A DNA stretch of 64,000 nucleotides from the NCBI GenBank assembly GCA_028713675.1, contig JAQTNV010000014.1, forward strand, positions 1 to 64,000, written 5' to 3'. This document shows positions 33,759 through 42,030 of the stretch, piece by piece. Both the position numbers and the translations under genes were made by a program. This stretch comes from a bacterium. GTDB taxonomy: Bacteria > Desulfobacterota > JAPLJL01. Position 1 is the stretch's first letter. The number at the start of each line of letters is the position of its first letter. The notes under the pieces were generated by a model that made no database searches, had not been told where the DNA came from, and saw nothing but the letters and a program-made list of their open reading frames with translations.

Positions 33759-34144
33759 AGAAACCTAACCCCATCGAAAAAACCATCCGGAAAGGCAAAG
33801 AGGACGATCTCTTCGGCCCCGACCTACCCCTGCCTTTCCGCAAAAAGATCTTCCTGGAAATCATTTCCGAACCCGGGAAAGGGAAAATCATCGAACTGGG
33901 GAAGGGCCGGGTCATCATCGGCCGGGCGGACGCGGACGTGGTCCTGGAAGATCCGGAGATTTCCAAAAAGCACGCCGTGCTGGAGGCCTTCTCCCGCGAT
34001 AACGTGTTCGTCCGCGACCTGGCTTCCACCAATGGAACTTTCGTAAACGGGATCCAGGTCAGCCACCGGAAAATCACCGATGGGGATATTATCCGCGTCG
34101 GTTCGACCAAGCTGAAATTTTACACCCAGGATGTTAAGGAATAA
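33752..34144 (+). CDS. FHA domain protein
   Basis: 130 aa, with one forkhead-associated domain at about 35-125. The phosphothreonine-binding signatures are VIIGRADADVV, SKKHAVLE and DLASTNGTFVNG. It probably binds the kinase encoded immediately upstream or its substrates; the overlapping ATGGTAA junction supports a shared pathway. No other domain is present; the first 30 residues are charged and may be flexible. The 28-nt gap to the next gene suggests the operon continues. Confidence 0.93.
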   Translation: MVKKPNPIEKTIRKGKEDDLFGPDLPLPFRKKIFLEIISEPGKGKIIELGKGRVIIGRADADVVLEDPEISKKHAVLEAFSRDNVFVRDLASTNGTFVNGIQVSHRKITDGDIIRVGSTKLKFYTQDVKE

Positions 34145-34172
34145 CTGACCGCCGGCATCTGACCGTCGACCA

Positions 34173-34952
34173 ATGAAAATTACCCTACTAGGCTGCGGAA
34201 CCTCGACCGGGGTGCCGTTGATCGGCTGCCAGTGCCCGGTCTGCCGCTCGAGCAATCCAAAAAACCGGAGGACCCGGACTTCCATCCTGGTGGGACACGG
34301 CGAAAAAAATATCCTGGTGGATACCGCCACCGATCTCTATTCCCAGTGCCTCGCCAATCATGTCCTCCGGATCAACGCCGTCCTTTACACCCATACCCAC
34401 GCCGATCATATCCACGGCATTGACGAACTCCGCACCTTCAATTATCTCCAGCGGGAGATCATTCCGATTTTCGGCAGCGAAGAGACAATGGAGTTCATCC
34501 GCCGGGTCTTCGCTTACATTTTCAACGTCACCCCGATCGGCGGCGGCAAGCCCCTCCTGGAAACCAACGCGGTGGAAGAGGAATTCGATCTTTTCGGGCT
34601 GAAAATCCTCCCCCTCGAGATCATGCACGGGAGCCTGCCCATTTTCGGCTACCGCTTCATCGAACCCGGGGAAAAGCCCAAGCGCTTCGCGTACCTGACC
34701 GACTGCAGCGAACTGCCGGAGGAATCCAAAAAAGAGCTGCAGGGGCTGGATTTCCTGATCCTGGACGCCCTGCGCCGGGAATACCACCCTACCCACTTCA
34801 CCGTCGAGGACGCCACCCGGGTCATCGCCGAGCTCCGCCCCGGCCGGGCGGCTTTGACTCATTTTGACCATTCGATTGATTACGACGAACTGAAGGGGTC
34901 CCTCCCAGCCGGCATCGAGCCCGCCTACGATGGGATGGTCGTTGAGATATAA
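34173..34952 (+). CDS. MBL-fold metallohydrolase, PhnP-like
   Basis: 259 aa. It starts MKITLLGCGTSTGVPLIGC with a CQCPVC cysteine cluster, as in PhnP-type enzymes, whose Cys cluster binds a structural zinc. The metallo-beta-lactamase metal motif THTHADHIHGID, a downstream Asp in YLTDCSEL and the final LTHFDHS complete the active site. PhnP cleaves cyclic phosphodiesters of ribosyl phosphonate metabolism, but many homologues outside phn operons have unknown substrates, and no other phn gene is present here. It follows the FHA gene closely, so it is likely co-transcribed with the kinase pair. Confidence 0.88.
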   Translation: MKITLLGCGTSTGVPLIGCQCPVCRSSNPKNRRTRTSILVGHGEKNILVDTATDLYSQCLANHVLRINAVLYTHTHADHIHGIDELRTFNYLQREIIPIFGSEETMEFIRRVFAYIFNVTPIGGGKPLLETNAVEEEFDLFGLKILPLEIMHGSLPIFGYRFIEPGEKPKRFAYLTDCSELPEESKKELQGLDFLILDALRREYHPTHFTVEDATRVIAELRPGRAALTHFDHSIDYDELKGSLPAGIEPAYDGMVVEI

Positions 34953-35041
34953 CCAGGCGGTCGTCCTTCCGTCTCGCTCCAAACCAGGCAGAGCCCGCCC
35001 TGACAAATAAGTTTGATCGCGCTCCCCACACCCACGAACCC

Positions 35042-35734
35042 ATGAAGCTCTCAATTATCATCCCCGTCTATAACGAAAGAAAATCCCTGGAGCTGATCCT
35101 GGCCAGGGTCCAGGCGGTGAACCTGGACCAGGAGATCATCATTGTCGATGACGGTTCTACCGATGGGACCCGCGAATTCCTGAAAAAACTTCCGGAGGCG
35201 CAGGCCGGGAGCCCGGTCAGGATTTTTTTCCAGGACCGGAACCAGGGCAAGGGCGCGGCCCTGAAAAGGGGCATCGCCGAAGCCGCGGGCGAGGTCATTA
35301 TCATCCAGGATGCCGACCTGGAGTACAACCCCGGGGATTACCCGAAACTGCTGGAACCGATCGCCGCGGGCCGGGCCGAGGTGGTCTACGGATCCCGATT
35401 TTTGAACAATTCCCGCCGGGTTTTTATTTTTCAGTTTTACTGGGCCAACCGTTTTCTGACTTTTCTTTCCAACCGGTGCTCCGGGCTGGCGCTGACCGAC
35501 ATGGAAACCTGTTACAAGCTGTTTAAAAGCGGATTGATAAAATCCATCCCTCTGGAACAAAACCGGTTCGGGTTCGAGCCGGAAATCACCGCCAAGCTGG
35601 CCCAAAAAAAGGTCGGGATCACGGAAGTGCCGATTTCCTATCAGGGCCGTTCCCGAAGGGAGGGAAAGAAAATCAAATGGCAGGATGGGTTTAACGCCGT
35701 CTGGTGCATTCTGAAATACAACCTTTTTAAATAA
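35042..35734 (+). CDS. Family 2 glycosyltransferase, dolichol-phosphate mannosyltransferase-like
   Basis: 230 aa, a single GT-A domain. MKLSIIIPVYNERKSLE, IIVDDGSTDGT and the DXD-like QDADLEYNPGDYPKLL are typical of the DPM1 subfamily, which loads sugars onto polyprenyl phosphate. Further signatures are VYGSRFLN and TDMETCYKLF. No C-terminal membrane segment is seen. A YfhO-type (GT-C-like) protein encoded at 27370 could use such lipid-linked sugars, but that link is an inference. Gap to the preceding gene is 89 nt. Confidence 0.92.
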   Translation: MKLSIIIPVYNERKSLELILARVQAVNLDQEIIIVDDGSTDGTREFLKKLPEAQAGSPVRIFFQDRNQGKGAALKRGIAEAAGEVIIIQDADLEYNPGDYPKLLEPIAAGRAEVVYGSRFLNNSRRVFIFQFYWANRFLTFLSNRCSGLALTDMETCYKLFKSGLIKSIPLEQNRFGFEPEITAKLAQKKVGITEVPISYQGRSRREGKKIKWQDGFNAVWCILKYNLFK

Positions 35735-35940
35735 GGTCAAAGCTCAAAGGTGAAAGGTAGGGAAGCCATTCCATTGGCTCCTGGTTTTAATCTTCCCCTC
35801 CCTCGATGGGAGGGGATTAAGGGGAGGGTGAAAATTACTTGCCACCCTCTCCCTCCCCCCCTCCCCGCCTTCGACGGGACAAGCAAGGGGGAGGGATATA
35901 ATAGGCAGCTGAAGAGTACCGCCCCTACATTAAGAAAAGA
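35735..35940. repeat. Repeat-rich spacer: C-rich hairpins and a REP remnant
   Basis: Contains a heptamer fragment (AAAGCTCAAAGGTGAAAGG), a CCCCTCCC/GGGAGGGG hairpin near 35797-35822, and a longer CCCTCCCC...GGGGGAGGG hairpin near 35860-35895 with a CGGGACAAGCAA loop insert. A degenerate GGCAGCTGAAGAGTACCGCC hairpin ends in CTAC (35925-35928). No gene is apparent. Confidence 0.6.
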
Positions 35941-36435
35941 ATGATGATTCCACCCGCCCCCCCCAACGCTAATACTGGCCAGGATTGGTCTAATCCTGAG
36001 ATCGCCCTGATTTTTTTTCTTTACCTTCTTCCCATTGCCATCACTTTTCACGGACTCATTCACATGCCCGGGCTGGCCCTGGCCTATCTTGTCCTGAACG
36101 TCTGGATCTACCAGAAAATGCTCTACAAGACCTGCACCCGCTGCGCGAGCTATGGGAAAAAATGCCCGCTGCTGGGCGGGAAAGCGGTCCGATTCCTCTG
36201 GTCCCGGCAGGAAGGAAAATGCGAGGGAAAGGACCTGAAGCTCATCGGGACCTTCTGGATCGTAATGGCGGCGGTTCCGGTGGCCGCTTTGGCCCTGACG
36301 CATCGTTATTATCATCTCGCCGGGGCGGTGATCTCCATCTTTCTGCTGCACCTGGCTCGGGCCCGGGCCGGCTGCCGGAAATGCCGGAGGCGGGAAGAAT
36401 GCCCTTTTTCCCGGATCAATTTTTCTCTGCATTAA
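35941..36435 (+). CDS. Small Cys-rich membrane protein, function unknown
   Basis: 164 aa. Two hydrophobic stretches near 20-60 and two near 100-140 suggest four TM segments. Two cysteine clusters lie in loops: CTRCASYGKKCP at about 65-76 and, at the C-terminus, CRKCRRREECPF. Each has the form Cx2Cx5-6CP, suggesting metal or Fe-S binding near the membrane face. I do not recognise the family. ATG 35941 has AAGAAAAGA upstream. It is the last plus-strand gene before a convergent terminator. Confidence 0.75.
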   Translation: MMIPPAPPNANTGQDWSNPEIALIFFLYLLPIAITFHGLIHMPGLALAYLVLNVWIYQKMLYKTCTRCASYGKKCPLLGGKAVRFLWSRQEGKCEGKDLKLIGTFWIVMAAVPVAALALTHRYYHLAGAVISIFLLHLARARAGCRKCRRREECPFSRINFSLH

Positions 36436-36508
36436 TAAGAAACCTGAGCAAATAGTTTTCGAATTTCCTGCCTGTTTTTAGTACCAGCCCACCTAAAGAA
36501 AGATAAAA

Positions 36509-36539
36509 AAAACGCAGCCCTTTTTAAGGGCTGCGTTTT
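36509..36539. terminator. Bidirectional intrinsic terminator
   Basis: A perfect 14-bp stem AAAACGCAGCCCTT/AAGGGCTGCGTTTT with a TTT loop, with A-run on the left and T-run on the right. It lies between two convergent genes and can serve both. Confidence 0.92.
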
Positions 36540-36569
36540 AATTGATCCTTTAGCGATTATAAATCTTCA

Positions 36570-39053
36570 TTAATCTGGAGTGGTATTCAGTAAAATTGAA
36601 ACGCTATGACACCATGGGAATGGCTGGCCACAATCATCACCTTGTGCAGCTATGTCCGGTTTGCTGTCTCCATTAAAATCAGCAATATCAATACTGGATG
36701 AATTGTAGCCGGCATCAAACGTTCTCGATGTTGAAAAATTTCCATTACCCATATTGAGCACTACGCGGATAGTATCATGGTAATAAACCCCCGGCATCTG
36801 ACCTGACTGGATTGTAACCGCGAAATCGGTCATTCCATCCCCATTAAAATCTGCCGTCGCGACTTCGTGTGTTGATCGACTTCCAATCCCCAAATCAATA
36901 TATTGAGTATTAATAACAGCTCCGGTTGCATCCCGATAAAAAATAATCGCATCGTTCTGGTAAACTCCCGGGGTGAAAGTGCAGCTACCTACCGCGATAA
37001 TGTCTTCGATCCCATTTCCATCAAAATCTCCATGCTTAAGATCTAGAAATACGCAAGGGGCGCCCGTATCATAATACATCGAGGTGAATCCTAATCCGGG
37101 AGTATTGTTGATACACAAACCAACTTGACCCGGCACGGCGTACTCAGGAATCGGGAGCACAATAACGTCATTCCAAGTGTCATGGTTAACATCATCAATT
37201 AGAATAACATCTGGGGATGAAAATACATCACAACCACCGTCGGAACCATAGTAATTAAAATAACCATGACTAGGAGGGGGCTCCGTATGATGAAACCGAA
37301 GTTCTACATAATGGCTTAATGTGGCCGTACTAACAATATCCGGGTCTCCGTCATTGTTCATGTCCCCGACCTCAATATGTCTCGCTCCTCCGTAATCGTA
37401 AAAAGAATTGCCAAAAGTAAAATTTCCTGTTCCATCACCCCATATAACTGTTCCATTTACATTACCAGATCCAAAAACCGCATCCATAAATCCATCCTGA
37501 TCAAAATCCGCGATAGCGGCGTCGGCACCTTTAAAATGGTTATCCGGATTTCCATACTCATAATAAAATTCAGAATAATTGAAGGAAGGGGGAGGAGGAA
37601 GGGCACTAATTAAAAAATCAGTATTTGAAAAAGCGGCTTGGATTCCAAGTGCTAGATCTGGAATACCGTCCCGGTTAACATCTCCAACGTCAAATCCTTT
37701 TAAATCGCCATGAGTTGAAAAGCTTTGATAATAAGTATCAAACGATACATCCTTTACTCCTACTTGGATATTTATCGAGCAGGTGTCTTCCAATCCCCCG
37801 TCCGAAACCACCACATCAATGGTATAGGTCCCGGCAGTATCCGGTGCTATCCAACTGGCTGTGTTCAAGGTCCATTCGCCGGGAACGAGGAAACTGCCGG
37901 AGCTGGAGTGGAAATCGTAATAGAGGACGATATCATCTACATCGGTGGATTGGCAGGTAAACACCACCTGGGTTCCGGGATCAACCGGGGAAGGCGGATT
38001 CGAGGTTATCCCCGCGCACACCGGCGGATGATCCTGAATCTGAATATTCACCACCGGAGAACCAAGAGGAATCACCGCATCGGTAGTCCCGCTCTTGCTC
38101 CCTTTATTCGAAACGAAACTGTAATCCCCATAGGGCACAGCCACGATCATGTAATTCCCCAACCCGTTAGTCAGACAGGAATCGGCCCCCGGGACCGCTT
38201 TCCGGGTTACCCGATCCACGATATAAACCGTCGCGCCCACGACCGGATTCCCATCCAGATCCGTAACCGTCCCGGTGATGGTCTGAACATTGCTGTTCAC
38301 CGAATCCGGAGCCGGAATCAGATCAAAATTCACCGTTACGGTCTCAGTGGCGGCAATCGAAACATCCGATTTTACTCCTTCCAAAAACCCGTTCCGAAAC
38401 GCCTTAACCGTGTAGGTTCTCCCCCCGCCAAAAATCTTGATCTTATAAACGCCCGAAGTATTGGTAATCGCCGTCCTTGTAACCGACCCGTCATCCGCGG
38501 CCGCCGTCACCGCCACCCGCCGAAGGAAACCATCCCGCACCCCGGGGGTCAAAGCATCTATCACCGCGTTCACCACATCCCCCTGAATCGTCGCGGTCAC
38601 CGTCACAAATTGAATTGTGAAGGCCGGATCCGCCGCCACGAACTCATTCCCCTGATAAACAAAATTAAAAGTGATCTTCCCCTCCAACTCCACGTTCGGA
38701 TTCGGAGCGGTATCCAAATAATAAAAATTGTAAAGAATAAAGCCCAAATCGCCTTCAGCCGGAACCGTTCCCTCGGGAAGCCGGATGCCGCCATGTTCTG
38801 CCCACATATCCACTAAAACCAGATCGAACTGAATCGTATCGGCGGGCGGGGCCTGCTGAGGAGTAATCGAAGCCGCTTCCGCTTTCTGGGCCGCTTCGCC
38901 GGAAATAATCGTGAGCACTTCCGCTTCCGAAGGCGCTACTTGCGTAAGCAAAGACTTCGCATCCAAACCGTTGGCTTTACTCCCTCCACTGCATGAAGCC
39001 AGCAACATTCCCAAACCCAACATCAAACCAATAATTAATCCCTTCTCCTTCAC
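36570..39053 (-). CDS. Lipoprotein with carboxypeptidase-regulatory-like, PKD-like and FG-GAP domains
   Basis: 827 aa from GTG 39053, with AAGGAGG five bases upstream. Lipobox LLASC at residue 21. Residues about 60-165 are unassigned; two CarboxypepD_reg-like domains follow near 165-245 and 250-340 (GTVTDLDGNPVVGATVYIVD), then a PKD-like domain at 345-430. The C-terminal half is a seven-bladed FG-GAP/VCBS propeller: DVNRDGIPDL, DFDQDGFMDA, DMNNDGDPDI, DVNHDTWNDV, DFDGNGIEDI, DFNGDGMTDF and DFNGDSKPDI, each a calcium-binding-like loop. The propeller DNA (36570-37780) is far more AT-rich than the N-terminal half. A surface adhesin is the best guess. Confidence 0.86.
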   Translation of the reverse strand: MKEKGLIIGLMLGLGMLLASCSGGSKANGLDAKSLLTQVAPSEAEVLTIISGEAAQKAEAASITPQQAPPADTIQFDLVLVDMWAEHGGIRLPEGTVPAEGDLGFILYNFYYLDTAPNPNVELEGKITFNFVYQGNEFVAADPAFTIQFVTVTATIQGDVVNAVIDALTPGVRDGFLRRVAVTAAADDGSVTRTAITNTSGVYKIKIFGGGRTYTVKAFRNGFLEGVKSDVSIAATETVTVNFDLIPAPDSVNSNVQTITGTVTDLDGNPVVGATVYIVDRVTRKAVPGADSCLTNGLGNYMIVAVPYGDYSFVSNKGSKSGTTDAVIPLGSPVVNIQIQDHPPVCAGITSNPPSPVDPGTQVVFTCQSTDVDDIVLYYDFHSSSGSFLVPGEWTLNTASWIAPDTAGTYTIDVVVSDGGLEDTCSINIQVGVKDVSFDTYYQSFSTHGDLKGFDVGDVNRDGIPDLALGIQAAFSNTDFLISALPPPPSFNYSEFYYEYGNPDNHFKGADAAIADFDQDGFMDAVFGSGNVNGTVIWGDGTGNFTFGNSFYDYGGARHIEVGDMNNDGDPDIVSTATLSHYVELRFHHTEPPPSHGYFNYYGSDGGCDVFSSPDVILIDDVNHDTWNDVIVLPIPEYAVPGQVGLCINNTPGLGFTSMYYDTGAPCVFLDLKHGDFDGNGIEDIIAVGSCTFTPGVYQNDAIIFYRDATGAVINTQYIDLGIGSRSTHEVATADFNGDGMTDFAVTIQSGQMPGVYYHDTIRVVLNMGNGNFSTSRTFDAGYNSSSIDIADFNGDSKPDIAAQGDDCGQPFPWCHSVSILLNTTPD

Positions 39054-39221
39054 TTTTTCCTCCTTGGTTTGCAGCCGAACCTTTTCGGTGTGGGATCATT
39101 CTCTCATTAGCTGGATGCGAAACAAGTAGGAAAAGCTATCGTTTTTGTTGGAATTAGATAGGAATTGTTAGGGTTATAACCTAAAAATAAAATTACGGTT
39201 ATCAACCGATAATTTTAATAA

Positions 39222-39590
39222 TCAGGCGCGCTTTTTTAATAAACGCTGAGGATAATGACAATTGTCCCGATAATCGCTGGGGCTTTGAGAAAAACGAGCT
39301 TTGAAAGCTGAACTGAAATAAGCCGGATTTTTATACCCGACTTCATAACAAACCTTTTTAATTGATATGTCGGGATAAGTCTCTAAAAGTTCGGCGGCTT
39401 TTTGCAGCCGGAATTCAGAACGGATCGAGCAGAAACTCTTTCCGGTCAATACTTTTATTTGATGGGATAAATACGAAGGATTGTTTTTAAATACCCCAGC
39501 CAGTTTTTTCCGACTGATAGAATCACATTCTTCTAATATTTTTCTCTGAATAGAATCGATATGAAAAAATATCCGGGATCTGGAATTCAT
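39222..39590 (-). CDS. Stand-alone AraC-type DNA-binding protein
   Basis: 122 aa, consisting only of an AraC/XylS helix-turn-helix domain. The first HTH is in KKLAGVFKNNPSYLSHQIKVLTG and the second in ISIKKVCYEVGYKNPAYFSSAFKARF with the SPSDYR end motif. There is no ligand-binding domain, so it is either a partner-regulated factor or controlled by its own expression. It is AT-richer than most neighbours. It lies between the FG-GAP lipoprotein gene (downstream, same strand) and the divergently transcribed pilT-like pair, either of which it may control. Confidence 0.88.
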   Translation of the reverse strand: MNSRSRIFFHIDSIQRKILEECDSISRKKLAGVFKNNPSYLSHQIKVLTGKSFCSIRSEFRLQKAAELLETYPDISIKKVCYEVGYKNPAYFSSAFKARFSQSPSDYRDNCHYPQRLLKKRA

Positions 39591-39699
39591 AATATTTAAT
39601 TATTAATATCCAAATTAATTAGATAAGATATATTGATAATAAGGTGGAATTAGATTCAATATATTTATTTCAGTTTAAAAATTAAGTCAAGAAAAATTA

Positions 39700-39727
39700 T
39701 TGATTTAGATTCGATAAATAGTATGAT
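39700..39727 (+). promoter_or_regulatory. Promoter of the pilT-like pair
   Basis: TTGATT (39700) and TATGAT (39722) are 16 nt apart, with the predicted start about 20 nt upstream of the ATG. The AT-rich 163-nt spacer 39591-39753 is the shared control region of the AraC-type gene and the pilT-like genes. Confidence 0.55.
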
Positions 39728-39753
39728 ATCTCGAATAAATTGCTTTTAAATCT

Positions 39754-40854
39754 ATGGCCAAAATCGACGGACTTTTAAAGAAGATATGCGAGATCGGGGC
39801 CTCCGACGTTCACTTGGTCTCCGGTTCCGCTCCCCTGATCCGCTTCCTGGGGGACCTGCAGCCGGTCAAACTTCCGCCCCTGGACTGGAAAGTCGTCCAA
39901 GGCCTGATCTTCGAAATCCTCTCCCCCCAGCAGCAGAAAATGTTCATCGCCACCAACGACCTGGATTTCAGCTATGAGCTCCCCGGGTTCGGCCGCTTCC
40001 GCGGCAACCTTTATCGGCAGAGGAAAGGAATCGACGCGGTTTTCCGCCGGATTCCCTCGGAACTTCCCAAGCTCGAACGGCTCGGCTTTCCCGATAACGT
40101 CTTAAGGCTCACCGATCTTCATCAGGGCCTGGTCCTGATCACCGGTCCCACCCGCTCGGGAAAAACCACCAGCATCGCCGCCATGGTCGACTATATCAAC
40201 GAGCACGACGCCCGGAATGTCATCACCGTGGAAGACCCGATCGAGTTCGTCCATCCCCACAAGAAGTCCCTGATCAACCAGAGGGAAGTGGGCCGGAGCG
40301 CCCTGACCTTCGCCGGCTCCCTCCGCGCCGCCCTCCGGGAAGACCCCGACGTGATCGTGGTCGGGGAAATGCGGGACCTGGAAACCATGCAGCTGGCGGT
40401 AACCGCGGCGGAAACCGGGCATCTGGTCCTCTCCACCATGCAGACCGGGAGCGCCCATAAAACCGTGGACCGCATCATCGATTCCTTCACCCCCGAACAG
40501 CAAAACCAGATTCGGATCATGCTGGCCGAATCCCTGAAAGGGGTCATCTCCCAGCGTCTCCTCAAATCCTCGGATGGAAGGAGCCAGGTGCTGGCCTCGG
40601 AAATCCTGATCGGGTCCAATCCGCTGGCCAACATGATCCGGGACGGGGCCACCTTCCAGATTCCCAACCTGATCCAGACCGGGAAGGAATGGGGCAACCG
40701 GACCCTGGACGATTCCATCGAGGAACTCCTGCAGAAGAAGCGGATCACCGCCCGGATGGCCCATTACTGGGCCAACAGCAAGGAACGTTTTGAAAAATAC
40801 CTCTCCGCCGCCGACCAGACCAAGGAAAAAGAAAACCGGGTGGTAAATGGTTAA
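39754..40854 (+). CDS. PilT/PilU-like ATPase with altered motifs
   Basis: 366 aa hexameric secretion-type ATPase of the PilT family, which powers pilus retraction. N-terminal PAS-like domain about 1-100 (GASDVHLVSGSAPLIRFLG), C-terminal RecA-like domain from 120. Walker A is GPTRSGKTT (residues 131-139) where PilT has GPTGSGKST; the Asp box LREDPDV and Walker B VVGEMRD are canonical. The His box reads STMQTGSAHKTVDR, with Gln230 replacing the conserved His. The C-terminal AIRNLIRE retraction motif is changed to PLANMIRDG. This is probably an accessory, PilU-like partner of the next gene product rather than a stand-alone motor. No pilin, pilB or pilC is in the window. Confidence 0.9.
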   Translation: MAKIDGLLKKICEIGASDVHLVSGSAPLIRFLGDLQPVKLPPLDWKVVQGLIFEILSPQQQKMFIATNDLDFSYELPGFGRFRGNLYRQRKGIDAVFRRIPSELPKLERLGFPDNVLRLTDLHQGLVLITGPTRSGKTTSIAAMVDYINEHDARNVITVEDPIEFVHPHKKSLINQREVGRSALTFAGSLRAALREDPDVIVVGEMRDLETMQLAVTAAETGHLVLSTMQTGSAHKTVDRIIDSFTPEQQNQIRIMLAESLKGVISQRLLKSSDGRSQVLASEILIGSNPLANMIRDGATFQIPNLIQTGKEWGNRTLDDSIEELLQKKRITARMAHYWANSKERFEKYLSAADQTKEKENRVVNG

Positions 40855-40861
40855 GAAAAAA

Positions 40862-40930
40862 TACGGGTTCGAGTTTCGAGTTTTTATTGATAGGAATTTG
40901 CCTTTCACCCTTAACCTTTTATCTCATTGA
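40862..40930. repeat. Heptamer text between the two pilT-like genes
   Basis: GGTTCGAGTTTCGAGTTTTT (the AACTCGA dialect inverted) is followed by CTTTCACCCTTAACCTTTTA-like units. It fills the whole 78-nt spacer and takes the place of a normal ribosome site for the second gene. Confidence 0.55.
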
Positions 40931-40932
40931 CC

Positions 40933-42015
40933 ATGGCTGAAATCCCACATCTGGATCAGCTTCTCCACGAAATGAATTCCCTGGATGCTTCCGACCTCCA
41001 TATCGTGGTCAGCATGCCCCCGGTTTTCCGGGTTCACGGCGATCTCCATCCCACCCACCATCCCGTGCTCACCGCCCAGAATACCAAGGAGCTGATTTAT
41101 GAAATCCTGAGCCAGGTTCACATCAAGGAGATCGAGGAAAAATTCGACGCGGATCTCGCCTACCAGCTCGGGGATACCGCCCGCTTCCGGGTCAATGTCT
41201 ATACCACCCAGCGCGGGCTTCAGGCGGTGCTCCGGCGCATCCCGATCAAAGTAAAAAGCCTCGACGAATTGTTCGCTCCCCCGATCATCAAGTCCATCTG
41301 CGATTTCCGGCAGGGCCTGGTCCTGGTCACGGGGCCGACCGGCAGCGGCAAGTCCACCACGCTGGCGGCCGCGATCGACTATATCAACCGCCGCCGCGAC
41401 GTTCACATCATCACCATCGAGGATCCCCTCGAATTCGTGCATGATGATGTCAAAGCCCACGTCACCCACCGGGAGGTCCGGCTCCATACCGAATCCTTCC
41501 GGGCCGCCCTCCGGGCCGCCGGCCGGCAGGATGCCGACGTGCTCCTGATCGGGGAAATGCGGGACCTGGAATCGATGTCCCTGGCGATTTCGAGCGCCGA
41601 ACTCGGCCTCCTGGTTTTCGCCACCCTCCACACCAACAGCGCCCCCAAAAGCGTGGACCGGATCATCGACGCCTTTCCCGCCGACCAGCAGCCCCACGTG
41701 CGCGCCATGCTCTCCGAATCCCTGAAGGCGGTGGTCGCCCAGCAGCTCCTCAAGCGCAAGGGCGGCCGGGGCCGGGTGGCGGCCTTCGAAGTCCTGGTCT
41801 CAACCCCGGCCCTGGGAAACGTCATCCGGGAGGGAAAATCCGAGCAGATCTACTCCCTGATGCAGACCGGCAAGCAGCTGGGAATGCAGACCATGGACGA
41901 CTCCCTGGGCAGCCTGATTAAAAAGGGACTGATCGATCCCAAGGAAGCTTTTTTCGTCGCCCACGACAAGGACACCTTCAAAAAGCAGTATCTGGACAAC
42001 AAATCCCCGATTTAA
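40933..42015 (+). CDS. pilT: PilT-type retraction ATPase
   Basis: 360 aa from ATG 40933; a TTG two codons earlier is inside repeat text. It has the full PilT layout: ASDLHIVVSMPPVFRVHGDL N-terminal domain, Walker A GPTGSGKST, His box ATLHTNSAPKSVDR, Walker B IGEMRD, and QTGKQLGMQTMDDSL near the C-terminus. The Asp box is slightly changed (GRQDADV for LREDPDV), and the AIRNLIRE motif reads ALGNVIREG. It should be the active motor of the tandem pair. The role is type IV pilus retraction or a related twitching apparatus, inferred from the family; pilus structural genes are not in the window. Confidence 0.92.
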   Translation: MAEIPHLDQLLHEMNSLDASDLHIVVSMPPVFRVHGDLHPTHHPVLTAQNTKELIYEILSQVHIKEIEEKFDADLAYQLGDTARFRVNVYTTQRGLQAVLRRIPIKVKSLDELFAPPIIKSICDFRQGLVLVTGPTGSGKSTTLAAAIDYINRRRDVHIITIEDPLEFVHDDVKAHVTHREVRLHTESFRAALRAAGRQDADVLLIGEMRDLESMSLAISSAELGLLVFATLHTNSAPKSVDRIIDAFPADQQPHVRAMLSESLKAVVAQQLLKRKGGRGRVAAFEVLVSTPALGNVIREGKSEQIYSLMQTGKQLGMQTMDDSLGSLIKKGLIDPKEAFFVAHDKDTFKKQYLDNKSPI

Positions 42016-42030
42016 ATTTTATTACGTCGC

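Noticed and set aside
41490-41545. An insertion in the Asp box of the second PilT-like ATPase
   Set aside because: When aligned residue by residue with the canonical motif the length is the same; only substitutions (GRQDADV for LREDPDV) are present.
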